64,000 bases of DNA from Erpobdella octoculata (GCA_963978895.1 OZ022239.1:17400686-17464685); one strand, 5' to 3'; shown: positions 44,461 through 59,674, counted from the first letter of the stretch. A program made the numbers and translations. The notes: generated by a model from the letters alone, not told the origin.

Positions 44461-45460
44461 GCCAAATCTGGTGTTGAAATGACATCAATTCATCATATTT
44501 TACTATGATTGAAACTGTTTAATCTGTGTAGCAAGTTTGATGTTAAACAGAACATTATAAATCGGTTAAAGTTGGAGCTCGAATGCCGTAATTTTACTAA
44601 ATTTTACTATTATTTAGGCGGAATCAGTTTTGCTACAAAAAATGCCTGCAACCTGTGATTGTTATTCTTAGATGAAATACGTTTTATAGACATATTTAAT
44701 TGGCGAACGATAAATTATAATATACAAACATATAGCCAATAAATTATAATTTATTCATCAATTTGCTGGTTTAAAAATATTTTCTTTTCAATTTGAAAAC
44801 ATTCTAAATTAATATATTTTCTTATTGTTATTGGAATATCACATGTCATCTTGAACATACCCAGCCCTGTGTCTAAATTAAAATGACCTCGCATCAAACC
44901 CCTTGTGGACGGTCCTGTTTATGTGTCACTATGTATGTTTGTGTGCGTTTTTTGTATACATGCGTGTATTTTATACATTTATTGTGTGTGGTCTGGAAAG
45001 TGGGAAAAAGAAAGAAAGAGAGAGAGAGAAAGAGAGAGATTTAATAAAACCTAATTATTATTTGAAAAATCGACTAAATATTTTTATTTTAAAACAAAAA
45101 ATTTTAGAATGTAATTTTTTTCAAGTTATCAAAAAAATTTCTGTTATTGTTACTCTCTCCATGCACGACAGTTGGAGAGAAATCCGTTGGAGTGAGATGA
45201 AACTGCTTTGCTCATCCACTTTGTGGAGCGTCCCATGTTTCATGTTTCATGTTTCATGTTTCAGGAACACGACTGAGATGGAATAGAAGAAAATGAACCG
45301 CAAAAAGCATGAAAATAAAAAATGGAAAACTTAAAAGGAAGAAAAACATCAAAGAAAAAAGTGAAGTAAAGAGAAAGAGTGAGAGAAAAAATGAAAAAAA
45401 TGGGAAAAAAGAATGAGTAGTATGGGTTTACACGTGTGTGTATTTGTGTGAGTGTGCGTG
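44461..45460. other. Unassigned stretch
   Basis: Holds a short GA tract (45010-45040) and a triple CATGTTTCATGTTTC repeat at 45234-45262; nothing else recognised. Confidence 0.35.
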
Positions 45461-45464
45461 AGAA

Positions 45465-45465
45465 T

Positions 45466-45537
<72 letters not shown>

Positions 45538-45540
45538 AAA
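45465..45540. repeat. (GA)n microsatellite
   Basis: GA units with one break. Confidence 0.95.
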
Positions 45541-46934
45541 TGGAGAATAAAACAAATAAGAGAATGGTAGAATAATGCAGAATGAATTTTTTAAATGACT
45601 AATTACAACGCACATACACTTATTGACAATCTAAAAAAAATACACATTAAAGAATCTCTTTCATATAATTCTTCTTTTGGCTTAACTTGACGATAATCAC
45701 TGTAGGGCGTGCTAGCTCCGTCGTGGAAATTTTTGTTTTGATGAACGCGCTTCTGTTTACAACGCAGATTAACCCTAAGTCTTCTTCTTTTCTTCTTCTT
45801 ATTCATTTCCCTATTTATTTATATTTTTATAATATCTTTAGTTTATTTCACATCTTCCTCCACGTGATAGCTGCTTGCTGAACCAAAGTCTCTCACATGC
45901 TTTTGATTCGTCTCATCTCCAAAAGAAAAGAAAATCGTGTGAGCTCTTCAACCGCAGTTAAATTGAGTGCAAAGTTCAAAGTAAATTAAACGGTAAGAAT
46001 TTAGCGGAGAATTGCTTGCAAAAAGACTTTTCAACCGACGTAGTTTTCATGATCACGGAAAGTTTTCATTAAAAGAAAAACGTTCAAACATTGTTCTTAG
46101 AAACCAAAGAACGTTCAACGAGTCTCATGTGGTGACTGACTGGAACAGCTGGTCATTCTAGGGGAAGCAAAGAAGGGGTACAGGTGGTCATTCTAGGGAG
46201 AAGCAAAGAAGGGGTAGAGGTGGTCATTACCCACAGGAACACAAAAGAGGGGGGACAGGTGATTTTTCTTCTATCCAGATCTAATGCAGTAGAAATCCAC
46301 GTGAACCAACCCAGACTTCTTTTCATGTTTGAAAACCAGGTTGAACTTCTATGCAATAGTAGTTTGTTTAGACATGTACAATGTACCCACATACAGTTGT
46401 ACAAATATACATTATACATATATATACATACATACATTTAAATCACATACATCACAAACACACGGCCGCAAACGCACAGGCGTGGTTTCTTCTGATCTGA
46501 GCACTAAAAGCAGTGTGACACTTCCCTCTCACGACGTCATGTTCTCTCGCTAATGTTCTCCGCATCGTTCTATTTACAACACTATGTTACATTCGCTGTT
46601 GTTTTTCCAGAGATCAGTTATGGTGAGAGGGTGGTCGAGATATAATGCGATGTGAAGTGTGGGGGTGATGAACATGGAAGATCAGAGGTCATAGGGTAAA
46701 GTTCGTGTTTAAGGGTAACATTACAGAGCAAAGATTTTTTGAAATCAACTACATTATCTCTAATTTAAGAAAAGATTTTAATGTATTGCATTTCATCATA
46801 TTTGATTTTATGTGTTATCTTTTCTGTAATGTTCTCAAATAAATCCTCCTAATTCAACATTTTCCTGTTTTTACGGTGTATGAAAGTGTGGTTTGAAGAA
46901 ATGAAATGATATTATAGGTACATACCTATAATGG
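45541..46934. other. Unassigned stretch with one direct duplication
   Basis: GGTGGTCATTCTAGGG followed by AAGCAAAGAAGGGGTA occurs twice at about 46149-46220. Otherwise no gene or element recognised. Confidence 0.4.
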
Positions 46935-47065
46935 AAGGTTTCCATGGTTATACCTGGGTAAGGGTACCATGGATGTACCATGGATGTAACTCTGAGAGGG
47001 TACTATGGATGTAACTGTGAGAGGGTACCATAGATGTAACTGTGAGAAGATACCATGGATGTACG
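46935..47065. repeat. 28-bp minisatellite (about 4 units)
   Basis: Units containing ACCATGGATGTAACTGTGAG. Confidence 0.8.
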
Positions 47066-47904
47066 TAGATGTACGCAATGGAACCTCGTTGTTGCCTCTC
47101 TCCCAGAATGACTTGTCAGAAACATGTCACGTGGGATTTGTTATGGCGATGACATTCCTTAAAGGAGACTCCAAAACAAGTGATAAAAAAAGCTCTCTTA
47201 AATTTGTCCATGCAACCTAATCAATCAATAAGTTTTATTTTCTTATTTCCAAAATTAATTTATTATTATTTGTTTTTATTTTATTTAAAAATACTGACAA
47301 TTCATTTTTCTCGATCCAGTGGAGCGCTGAAGTGGACTTTATTAAAATTTCGATGCTCCACCACCTGTTATGATTGGCTGGCAGCTCCAGTGACGTCACA
47401 TCCTTCCTCGCCACTGAGGAACAATTTCTCCAGGGCGACCCGTCGTCAATGGAAACGTCGATCGATACTTTATGGATGACGCAAGGATTGTGGTGGTGGT
47501 CGTCGTGGTGGTAAGTTGGACTGGCTGGACAGATCTTAAGGAAGTAATCAACTCATCAATCTTTCAATCAATTGAGCTATCAATCAATTAATCATTCCGA
47601 CTCTCACTCAACCCTGATTGATTGTCTCCCGACAAAGAATCACAGCTGAATTATTATCTTCCAACATCTATTTAAACACCCGCCACCCCGCCTCCACTCT
47701 CCCCCACTGAATAGTTAACATCCATTCTTCCTGTTTCACGACAAATTTCTTTCTTTTTTATTATTTAAATTTTTTTAATTAAAGAAAAGAAGTTAATTTG
47801 TCTACTTTTGATAAATGCACGAAAGCTGTTTCGCAAAAAAATCTCTCAAAGTGATTAAAAAAACTACAAGCTTGTTCTCTTATCTGCTGTGAGTTTGTTT
47901 GTTC

Positions 47905-47960
<56 letters not shown>

Positions 47961-48220
47961 ACGGGGTGCAGGGCACGTGAGTGTGTATGAAATATTGGTT
48001 CAGTTCGTGGTTGTTTTAGCAAAAGTTTGTTTCTTTTATTTCGAGAAGATCACGATAGACAGATATTTCTTGCCAGCGTTTTAAACTCGAAAAAATCTCG
48101 GCCATTTTTTTCCCGGCAAATTGAAAACACAACACTACGTTATATAGCGTCTCATGATTGGGAAACATTTATTTCTGGATTTGTTCCACGAAATTGAAAA
48201 AAGCGTAATTTAAATAATTG
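47066..48220. other. Unassigned stretch with CpG-rich patch and (GT)n
   Basis: About 47320-47520 is CpG-rich and ends in GTGGTGGTAAGTTGG, which resembles a splice donor. A (GT)n tract follows at 47908-47958. A first exon is possible but not supported further. Confidence 0.35.
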
Positions 48221-48232
48221 ATAAAACCGTTT

Positions 48233-48595
48233 TTAAGGCCAACGAAGATAATAATTGACTTGCTGTATGACTTGCACGACTGACTCGTACACAGACATTA
48301 ATTTAATACGACGCCATATTTTTAAAAATACAAAAAAGAACCTTCGACAAACATCAGCATAAGGAAATTGCCATCTCGAAATTGTCTGAGAGAGCAGCGA
48401 GTGCAATTGGAACTGTGGCGTCACGTCTCCAATAAGAGCTAATATGTCAGTTGAGGACCAGCCAGCCTCTTTAGAAATAAACCAGCCATAAGTTGCGAGT
48501 CGTGTCGAGTGGAATTTTTTGCTGCTGTCACGTGAATGACTTTCGGTTTCGCTAATGAAGGAATTACAAGAACATGTGCTTGTAAACAGATGCAT
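48233..48595 (-). CDS. Unrecognised minus-strand open frame, 120 residues
   Basis: A non-repetitive frame including LATYGWFISKEAGWSSTDIL, VTPQFQLHSLLSQ and a VVQVIQQVNYYLRWP end. No domain or family is recognised. The length is above chance expectation for this AT content but not decisive. A + strand frame overlaps its start (48536-48901) and is partly minisatellite. Confidence 0.2.
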   Translation of the reverse strand: MHLFTSTCSCNSFISETESHSRDSSKKFHSTRLATYGWFISKEAGWSSTDILALIGDVTPQFQLHSLLSQTISRWQFPYADVCRRFFFVFLKIWRRIKLMSVYESVVQVIQQVNYYLRWP

Positions 48596-48774
48596 CCGTT
48601 ATTTTATTGTATGTTAAGTAAGGAATTCGAATTTAGAAAAAATGCTGAAATATGTAGAGGAAAGTCGCTCGTTTCAGCGTTTTCCGCTCATTTCCCCCGA
48701 CCGAAATTTCCGCTCACGTTTGTGTTTGTAAGAGCGGTGTCAGTCCGGCTGTGCGCTTGTTTGCTATGTGCTTG

Positions 48775-48897
48775 TACGTGCGTGCTATTCGGATGTGTGC
48801 GTGTTATTCGGATGTGTGCGTGTTATTTGGATGTGTGCGTGCTATTTGGATGTGTGCGTGCTATTTGGATGTGCGCGTGTTATTTGGATGTGCGCGG
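48775..48897. repeat. 21-bp minisatellite (about 6 units)
   Basis: Units of GTGCGTGTTATTTGGATGTG-type with small changes. Confidence 0.9.
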
Positions 48898-48899
48898 CT

Positions 48900-49590
48900 A
48901 ATTTCACACGTTTTAAACCTCAGGCGGTCAACGACGTGAAAAGCGACGAAGCGGCACAATTGGTAATGGACATGCTCCTTGTAGACGGATCTTCATTAGG
49001 GAGGTGGAAATTTTTCTACTGAAAATATAAACACAACGTAATGGAATTCAAGTTTATTTTAATTTAATTTTTTTTATAAGATGCAATTTTATTAAGCATC
49101 GCTTAATTAGTTTGTGTCCGCAGCCAGAATTTTGTTGTAGTTGGTGAAGGGGTTAGAATTAAGAAGAGACCAAACGAGACTCTGATTTGATGGCAGGCAA
49201 GTAGTTAAGAATGCAACGAATTTTCGTAAGCAAGAAAAATATGAATGATTCTCCAACAATTCCAAAATTATTTATCTTTTTTATTTAGTCCTGAATTCGA
49301 GGAAGGACTATTAAATCTATTATCTAAGTCATAAGCTGAGCTAATTCTAATTATGACTGACAACGGATATGTTAAAAGTGGCATTAAATCAGGAAACACT
49401 AAAAAACAACCAAACAATATTTCTGGGATTTAAAAAAAAGAGAAGAGAGCTAACCAAATTATTATTCTTGTTTTTTTTCTTCAAGGTGAAAATTTCAATA
49501 AAGCTATACAAACAACTTTTTTATGAAATTAATTATGATAGGCTATATTTTTATTATCGATTGATACTGCCCTAAAGATAAGATATATAA
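48900..49590. other. Unassigned stretch
   Basis: AT-rich; nothing recognised. Confidence 0.35.
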
Positions 49591-49591
49591 C

Positions 49592-49905
49592 ATTATCAGG
49601 GTTACCTGACGTTGCCCGGGTTTATAAAAAAGTTTTTCTCTCGTTGTATCTTTTCCCTCGCTTTTTTTCTCTCGTTTTTCTCTTGTTTTTCTCTCTTCCT
49701 CGATTTTTTATAATTCTAACCCTAGGGTTAGCGTACTCCTGTGGTTGAGGTAGAGGGTCAAAAATGTTTGTAAGTATTTCCCCCAATGAGGCGAGGTCTA
49801 CCTCATTCCAAATTTTGTTTAGATTGTTCCAGTGGTTCAGATGTAATAAACGAACAAACACACACACACATACATTGCCTTTTATTCATATTATAATATA
49901 TAATA
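49592..49905 (-). mobile_element. Degenerate Helitron-like element (H3)
   Basis: The left end has CCTGACGTTGCCCGGGTTT, the inverse of the GGGCAACGCCGGG terminal hairpin of the family, followed by pyrimidine-rich TTTTTCTCTCG sequence like the 3' module. CTAG is replaced and the 5' module is unlike the other copies, ending in an AC tract and TATTATAATATATAATAG. Probably an older or different subfamily member. Confidence 0.45.
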
Positions 49906-51500
49906 GTTAGCACGACTCTGTGCGAGACGTTTTTTAAGAGGTTTTGTATAGTAAAAAAATAAATTATATAAATATATTATTAAATATCAAACTGATTCAA
50001 ACAATTAAAAATTACTATTGTTCTATTTTATCCTATGTCTATCAAAAATATTATTTGCTCTTTCATTTGATTTAATAGCTCAACATGATTTTTTTAAGAG
50101 TTTAAGCAAAACAGTTTGGTATTTATAGCAAATAATTTTAATAATTAATTTTATAAATAATTCATTTAACTAAATATATAACAAAATATTTAAATAACTT
50201 AAATTAATTAAAAATAAAAAATTAGTAATATTCTAGTCCATCCTTATTTCTACCGAAAAAATATTATTTGCTCTTTCATTTGATTTGGAGTGCGTATGCA
50301 CGATAAAACAATATCTTTCGATTTTGCTTATCCCGCTTTCTAAGAACTTTATTATAATTTCTTTGTATTACAGTGCTAACAATTTAATTACCAAAGTGCA
50401 CGAAAATTCTGAAGCAAAAAGTCAGCATTTGACAGCGAATGTTCATCCTTCCGTCCTTGAGACGGGCAAACCACACTGATTTAGAAAACATCCATCAATT
50501 TATCCAAGCACCTGATGTGGACAAACCAATTTTTTTGGTTTTATAAAACCGGCCAAATAATTTTTAAAGAATCATTTTGTTTTTTAAAATGACAAATAAG
50601 AAAAAAAATGTCCAATATTCAATCCGTGATGAAGAAAGAAGCCGGTTAATATGCTTTCCAGAAGGAAACCACAAAAGACGAAATAACAGAGGCTACGGAC
50701 CTAATCAAAACGCGCCTCCTCTAATGTACACTTGATTGGATCAATCTCTTCCGGATGAAAAAGTCCATATCCATCCGTTCAGCGTCCGTGTGCTTTTTGG
50801 TCTTTTTTTTATGATGTTAGCCTCTCTCTGGATCTCCCTTCGCTTCCGTACGTGTCTTTATTTTGTAGTCGTCTGTGTTTTATTTTTCGGAAAAACACTG
50901 CTTTCTTTTTCTCTCTTTTTTTCTTTTTCTGTCTTTTTCTGTTTCTCTTACGGTATAAGTATTTTTTTCAAACTATCTTACAAGTTCTTTCTAGATCACT
51001 TCATGTTTGTTCAAATAAAAGTTTTATTTCGTATGCATGCACGTGGGAGAAAATTTAAAAAAAATCTGTAACTTTTCTTCATTTCAATTGAAGCAAAACT
51101 AACAAAACTAACAAAATAGATGTTTGTCGGAAACAAAACAAAAAAACCACAAAAGACAAAACAAAGCAAACTTTCTTATCGTAAACATCCTTGAGTTTTT
51201 TCTCTCTAAAATTTAATTACTTCAAAATTGGCACTTTCGCACAGTGATGGCTGAGAAGAGTGAACGTAAATGAAATATGACGTCCAATTAGAAGGATGCA
51301 GTCGTGTTCTTGTTTCCGCTTTTCCCGCCAATGAGGGGAGGAGGTTGATAGCAGGGTGGGGGATTAAAAAAATTGAACAAGATAGTCTCGGACGGGTATT
51401 ATCATAGCTCATTTTCATCAAAAAAGGTTTTTCTATTTTCTGTGTTAAATTTGATGGACATTTGGAATAAAAAAATGTTTCTCATATTGTCCGAAGCTCT
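49906..51500. other. Unassigned stretch
   Basis: Contains a duplicated phrase (AATATTATTTGCTCTTTCATTTGATTT at about 50048 and 50260) inside a roughly 230-bp diverged direct repeat. No gene is recognised. Confidence 0.4.
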
Positions 51501-51501
51501 G

Positions 51502-53266
<1,765 letters not shown>

Positions 53267-53276
53267 TATATATATA

Positions 53277-53478
53277 TATTGCGAATAAACTGTGGAATCA
53301 ATTTATCTTTGAGACACGCTCCAAGAAACACAACTCGCCATTTGGCAGAAACAACTTTTCGAGCCAAATTCTCGACCTTTCGGCACAAAACTTTCTGTTC
53401 GAGACTACAATTAGCCAAAAACTTTTCCATTAAACTTTTATTGTCAGACCGACGGACCGTTTCAGCTATGTCAGCCAT
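53277..53478 (-). pseudogene. Penelope-like element, N-terminal coding start
   Basis: From ATG at 53478 (minus) the frame has [20 protein letters not shown], then a basic segment and [13 protein letters not shown], where a Helitron TA tract cuts it. Penelope-like proteins begin with a Leu/Arg-rich stretch ending in a Cys-x(3-5)-Ile-Pro-x-x-(Leu/Phe) motif before the RT, which this resembles. The RT core is not found on the other side of the Helitrons. The assignment rests partly on the adjacent GIY-YIG fragment. Confidence 0.45.
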
Positions 53479-53621
53479 CCTCAGGGTCAAAAGTAAAACG
53501 AGAAAAGTAAACAAACAGAAAGAACCGAAATTATCAAAGAATTAGCACACTAACAAAAGAAAAAACGAAAAAACACTCAACCTATCAAATCAAAAGAATA
53601 TAAAATTTATACTATTGGAAA

Positions 53622-54269
<648 letters not shown>

Positions 54270-54342
54270 GAATGTTTGTATGTATATGTATGTATTGCTT
54301 ACAATTAATTTGATTGGATTTCAATTAATTGCTATAGACAAA

Positions 54343-55101
54343 ATGAATACTGATTTTCTACTTGAGAAACATTGGCCGTGTTTTGGACAAGGCAATCATT
54401 CAGTAGCTTCGAAAATGCTGCATGAATTGTGCGGCAAAATCTCGGCGTTTGTCTCATCACTTTCGGAGCGATTAACGCTACTTGAAAGTAAAGACAAAAT
54501 CAATCTTGACGAAATCTGCAAGTTGAAAACAGATTTGGCGGTCGCACAGACCGAGAAAAAATCCCCATCGATTGTGAATGACTGGGTTCAAGTGGTGAAA
54601 GCCGGTACTCAAAAAACAAAACAGCCAGCTGCTCAGTTGGTTGTTGTTAATGCTTCAATAAATGAACTGAAGGATCGTGAAAGAAGAAAAAAGAATATAA
54701 TTGTTTACGGTATCCCTGAGTCACCGAACTCAGCCCAGGCTACTAAAAAAACTGAGGATGAAGAATCCGTTAAACAAATCTTGAATGTAATCGGTAAGTC
54801 TGAGGTAAAACCTGTACATTTGAAACGACTAAGATCTAAAGACACAAGCAAACCAGGTCTAATTTTGGTAGAATTATCTGATGTTAGTCTTAGGAATCCG
54901 ATTCTCATGGCTGCCAAAATTCTGAGAAACAGTGACCATAAATCCGTCTATATCAGTCCGGATTTAACAGAAGCGGAAAGACAACTGGATTATCAGCTTA
55001 GACTTGAAAGAAACAAATTAAATGCAAATTTAGCTAAGGATTCGCCCTTTCGGTACTGCATCCGGGGTAATCAATTGCAAAAATCCAAGAAAAGTTTTTA
55101 A
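54343..55101 (+). CDS. LINE ORF1 protein, 252 residues
   Basis: I chose the ATG at 54343 because the upstream in-frame codons belong to Helitron microsatellite. Residues about 20-75 look coiled-coil (FVSSLSERLTLLESKDKINL). The middle has RRKKNIIVYGIPES, the start of an RRM-like domain common in L2/CR1/L1 ORF1 proteins. The C-terminal part has VYISPDLTEAERQLDYQLR, matching the C-terminal domain of that fold. No zinc knuckle is seen. ORF1 proteins bind the element RNA and act as chaperones in the RNP. The frame is intact. It ends just before the ORF2 reading frame, which lies in the +1 phase. Confidence 0.82.
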   Translation: MNTDFLLEKHWPCFGQGNHSVASKMLHELCGKISAFVSSLSERLTLLESKDKINLDEICKLKTDLAVAQTEKKSPSIVNDWVQVVKAGTQKTKQPAAQLVVVNASINELKDRERRKKNIIVYGIPESPNSAQATKKTEDEESVKQILNVIGKSEVKPVHLKRLRSKDTSKPGLILVELSDVSLRNPILMAAKILRNSDHKSVYISPDLTEAERQLDYQLRLERNKLNANLAKDSPFRYCIRGNQLQKSKKSF

Positions 55102-55102
55102 T

Positions 55103-57971
55103 AAAGAAGTTTTTGCTGGCCTGTCTGTTGCTTTTCATAATGTGTGTTCGATCAAAGAGAAATCGTCTCGAATCTGTGATCTGATTGCGTCTCAGTCTAT
55201 TGACATTTTTGTTGCAGCAGAGACTTGGCATGAATCTGGTGATAGCGTTTTGTTGGGCCGTGTTACTCCTGCTGGTTACAAGTGTCTTGATCGGGCACCA
55301 TACAAGCAAATCTCGGGCTTTGATAAATCATGGTGGAATTGCAATTATTTATAAGGATGGCTTGTCTATGACTGAATATGATCTTCGAACACCAGTTGCG
55401 TCATTCGAATTTTTATGTTGTAATATCTCTAGCAATCAGACTGGAGTTGTATTGTTATCAGTCTATCGTCCTGGATCAAAGCCTGCAACCAAGAAATTCT
55501 TTGATGAGTTCTGTTTCCTTTTGGAAATATTGTCAACATACCGTAGACCAATTGGAGACCTGAACATTCACGTTGAAAGACAAAATGATATAATTGCAAT
55601 GAAACTGCATGAATTGCTAACTTCTTTCAATTTGATTATTCATGAGACAATTCCAACGCATCAGCTAGGAGGGCAGCTTGATCTCGTGATTTCACGTGAT
55701 GATATGGTAGATCTTCAAGTTTCTGTGCAAGAAACTGGCTTATCTGATCATCTAATGCTATTGTTTCGACTTCCACTCCAAAAACCAACTAAGCCTGTTG
55801 CCACTTTTTGGGGACGTTCATGGAAGAGATTTGTTTATAATGCATTCCTGACTGATTTACGTTTGAGTGAACTTTGTCATAATCTAGAAAATTTTGATCA
55901 TCATTCAACTGATGAACTTTTCTTGTGCTATTCATCTACTCTATCAAAGCTTCTCGATAATCACGCTCCGTTTACGTTAATCAAAAGAAAACCTCGAAAT
56001 CTACTAACGCCATGGTTTGATAGTGAATGCCGGGCATTTAAGCGGTCCACGAGACGACTTGAACGGATTTATCGTCGGCATCACACAACGGCGAGTAAAT
56101 CTATATGGATTGACGGCTTGCGTACCATGCGATATTTGTTCCAGAGAAAAGAGCATGAATACTGGGAAGCCAGGATTGCCGGTAATCAGAAAGCTCCAAA
56201 AAAGCTCTGGAGTAACTTGTCAACACTTCTTGGTAAAGAAAAGTCTTCATCTAATGTGAGCTCTTCTATTACTCCAGACCAGTTTGTGAGGTTTTTTCAA
56301 GACAAGGTAGAGCAAGTTAGAACACATACAGCGCTTGCAAAGCCACCATCTATACTTTTGACCAGCACGTTGTTCATGGATGAATTCCAACCAGTCACGG
56401 CTGATGAGATAATAAAATTGATAATGGCTGCTCCGAACAAATATTGTTCACTGGATCCATCCCCTACTTGGATTATCAAAAACTGTTGTGTCCACATTGC
56501 ATCTTTTGTCGCTTTGATGTGCACTCGATCTTTACAAGAAGGATATTTTCCTGCTAGTCAGAAGTCAGCACTTGTGACTCCGCTTATTAAAAAAGACGGA
56601 CTTGACCCTGCTGACATGAAGAGCTATCGACCAGTCTCTAACCTGACCTTTATGTCAAAACTTGTAGAGCGGATTGTTGCTAAACGATTGAATGTACATC
56701 TAGGTCTTTCTGGCAGTCTCCCATCGAACCAATCTGCGTATCGCCGGTTTTACTCTACAGAATCTGCACTACTCAAAGTAGTGAATGATCTGGCAGTTGC
56801 TACTGATAGTGGTAAGGTGTCGCTACTGAGTCTCTTAGATCTGAGTGCCGCATTTGATACTGTTGACCATGGAATCCTTATTGAGAGACTTGAAAAAACT
56901 CATGGCATCTGTGGAGTTGTCTTAAAATGGATTATCTCATATTTAACTAACCGCACGCAACGGGTTAGTGTGGGTGGGAACTTGTCATTGTCCGTGTCGC
57001 TTAGTAGTGGAGTACCCCAGGAATCAGTCCTGGGCCCACTACTCTTTCTATTGTACACCACTGATTTACTTGAAATTATTCATCGTTCTGGACTCGAGGG
57101 ACACTGCTATGCCGATGACACCCAAACATATGTTCACTGCTCTGTTGATGATGCGGAGAATGTTCACCTTCGCTTATTGCCCTGCATAGAGAACATTGAA
57201 CAGTGGATGGCTTCTAATCGTCTAAAACTGAATGGCGATAAGACTGAATTAATCTGGATAGGTGCAAGATCAAAGTTGCAACAGAGTAAAGCAAAAGCCT
57301 TGTTAGTTGCTGGGGCTTTGGTTGCCCCCACAGAAGTTGTTCGAAACCTAGGTGTTTATGTCGATTCTGAGCTTTCCATGAAAGATCATATATCTAAACT
57401 GTCAAAAACCTGTTTTTTCCAACTACGACAACTTAGAACCATACGAAGGTCTCTGACAAGTGAAGCAACACGTCTCCTGCTGCATTCGTTTGTTGTAAGT
57501 AGACTTGACTACTGCAACTCTCTATTTACAGGCTTACCTCTTAGTGCTGTTGGAAAGATTCAACGTATTCAAAATGCAGCTGCTCGTCTTTTTGGTGGAC
57601 TAAAGAAACATGATCATGTGACTGCAATAATGAAAACTGAACTTCGGTGGCTGCGTATCTCTGAGCAAATTACTTTCAAAATTGAGACTTTAGTCTACAA
57701 GGCGCTCCATGGCGAAGCCCCCTCATATTTGCAAGAGCTGTGTGTCACTGTGTCTGATAAACATTCTTACTTATCTCGTCACAGATCTGCTAGTCGTGGT
57801 GATCTAGTTGTTCCCATAACTCGAACAAAAACTTACGGCAGTCGAGCCTTCAGTATAGCAGGACCGGCAACATGGAACATGTTGCCTGCCAGCATCCGAG
57901 AAGCCACTACATTAAGTTTATTCAAGGCCGAGCTAAAGACATTTCTGTTTGCGAAATCCTATCCAAATTGA
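55103..57971 (+). pseudogene. LINE ORF2: endonuclease and reverse transcriptase, one frameshift
   Basis: The first frame runs LSVAFHNVCSIKEKSSRICD, then IDIFVAAETWHES to about 55320. A one-base shift moves to the 55185-57971 frame, which continues NHGGIAIIYKDGLSMTEYDL. Endonuclease motifs are the E in AAETWHE, the D in GDLNIHV and SDH. RT motifs are LVTPLIKKDGLDPADMKSYR, LSLLDLSAAFDTVDHGIL, SGVPQESVLGPLLF and catalytic YADD in CYADDTQTY. The C terminus has LVYKALHGEAPSYLQEL and SLFKAELKTFLFAK, typical of L2/CR1. No other stop is seen. No in-frame ATG precedes the endonuclease, so the start codon is unclear. One frameshift probably inactivates this copy. Confidence 0.9.
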
Positions 57972-58301
57972 TGATCAGAGAGAAATTATTTCATTTTTCC
58001 TGACATGCTGATTTTTATGTTTTATATTATTTTTTTGCTTTATTTTTATTGTTTTGTTTTGTTGATTTTATTGTAAAAGGAGCCCTGAGGTGTTACACAA
58101 AAGGGCGCTTGAAATCCAAATAAACTTAAACTTAAACTTATGTTATTCATGCATTGCTATACCATTCATCCGATCGTAATGAAATTTTCACACAACCTTG
58201 AGAGTCAAGGGGAATCAAATATAGAGAAAAAAAATGAAATCCAACACAAAATAAGCGGAGCGGAGCGGGTGAGCGAGAGGGAACTATATATATATATATA
58301 T

Positions 58302-59578
58302 TAGGGATGTCACGGGTACCCGAACCCGAGTTCGGTACTACCCGGTCTTTTTCTGATACCCGAACACGAAGTCTGAAAATTTGATATCCGAACCCAAACC
58401 CGAAAATGTGAAAACTTGATACCCGAACCCGAAAATGTGAAAACTTGATACCCGAACCCGAAAATGTGAAAACTTGATACCCGAACCCGAAAATGTGAAA
58501 ACTTGATACCCGAACCCGAAAATTTATAAGCCTAATACCCGAACTCGGAGTTGTGAACAAATAAATCTTTATAAAAACTGTGTCTTAGAGATTAATAAAT
58601 TACAAGTTTTGTTGACGTAACATATTATACTAATCGCGAGCGTAGAAGTTTTGTATCATCACCTTTGCGTAACAAATAACACAAATACGTCATTTTATTA
58701 GTGATTGTGTAAACTAGACCACTAATCCGTTTGATTATCAGGCCGGACCGAGCCGCGAACGAACTAAAATAATTAAGCCTCCTTTGGTCGAAGAAATCGC
58801 GGATAGCCATGACTCTAAACTTTTAACTTCAGTTATATAACCTTATATTTATTCATTCATATATTCAAAGTTTTTCTGATATAATAAAGACCCATGTTAT
58901 AAAGATAATCTTGCATAATCCTAAACTTTAACTGGCAAAGTCTATAAATGATCTATGCGTCACAGTCATTTTATTGGCAAATGTATAAGCTAGGACACTA
59001 ATCCGCCTGATTACCCGACCGGACCGAGCCGCGAAAAAAAATAATAAATTACAATAATTTAAGAGGTAACGTATTATACTAATCGCAAGCCATGCAAGTT
59101 TTGTATTATCACCTTTGCGTAACAACACAAATAGGTCATTTTATTGGTGAGTGTGTAAGCTAGACCACTAATCCGCCTGATTATCTGGCCGGACCGAGCC
59201 ACGAACGAACTAAAATAATTAAGCCTCCTACGGCCAAAGAAATCACATTATTTGGAAAGCTAAAAAAATAACTTGTTAGAGTTTATTCAATACGTGTAAT
59301 GTCTATTGCATGAATTGATCGCTCTCGTTTGTATATGTATATACACTAGGTAAATTTAAAATCAATCCAGGAATTTGAAATCATAACCCAGTACCCGAAC
59401 CCGAACCCGGTTTTTGGAAACTACAAACCCGAACCCGAACCCGAACCCAAAAACCTGAGTTTCACAAACCCGAACCCGAACCCGAAAACTCGAGAGTTTT
59501 ACAAACCCGAACCCGAAAACTCTAGTTTCACAAACCCGAACCCGAAAACTCCAAAAAGTACTACCCGTGACATCCCTA
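58302..59578. mobile_element. Non-autonomous hAT element made of CCCGAA words
   Basis: The termini TAGGGATGTCACGGGTA (left) and its near-exact inverse TACCCGTGACATCCCTA (right) fit the hAT consensus. An 8-bp ATATATAT flanks both sides (58294-58301, 59579-59586); in a TA tract this is compatible with, but weak evidence for, a target duplication. About 150-200 bp at each end consist of CCCGAACCCGAA-like words. The middle has a diverged direct repeat of about 450 bp (GGCCGGACCGAGCC occurs at about 58742, 59019 and 59189). No transposase is encoded. Confidence 0.88.
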
Positions 59579-59585
59579 ATATATA

Positions 59586-59586
<1 letters not shown>

Positions 59587-59673
<87 letters not shown>
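59587..59673. repeat. (TA)n core of Helitron H6
   Basis: A perfect TA tract between the hAT right end and the Helitron 3' module. Confidence 0.95.

Positions 59674-59674
<1 letters not shown>

Larger units (their letters stand above)
54299..58140 (+). mobile_element. L2/CR1-like LINE, nearly complete
   Basis: The order is a short 5' leader, ORF1 (54343-55101), ORF2 with endonuclease and RT (about 55103-57971, one frameshift), and a short 3' UTR ending in the tandem AAACTT repeats AAACTTAAACTTAAACTTA at 58122-58140, a characteristic L2/CR1 tail. It is inserted in the (TATG)n/5'-module junction of a Helitron; the Helitron resumes at TGTTATTCATGCATTGC. Its conserved frames suggest a young copy. 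Confidence 0.9.

Noticed and set aside
58147..58560. 137-residue frame with FHIFGFGY repeats
   Set aside because: It is a translation of CCCGAA-type subterminal repeats of the hAT element joined to Helitron sequence.
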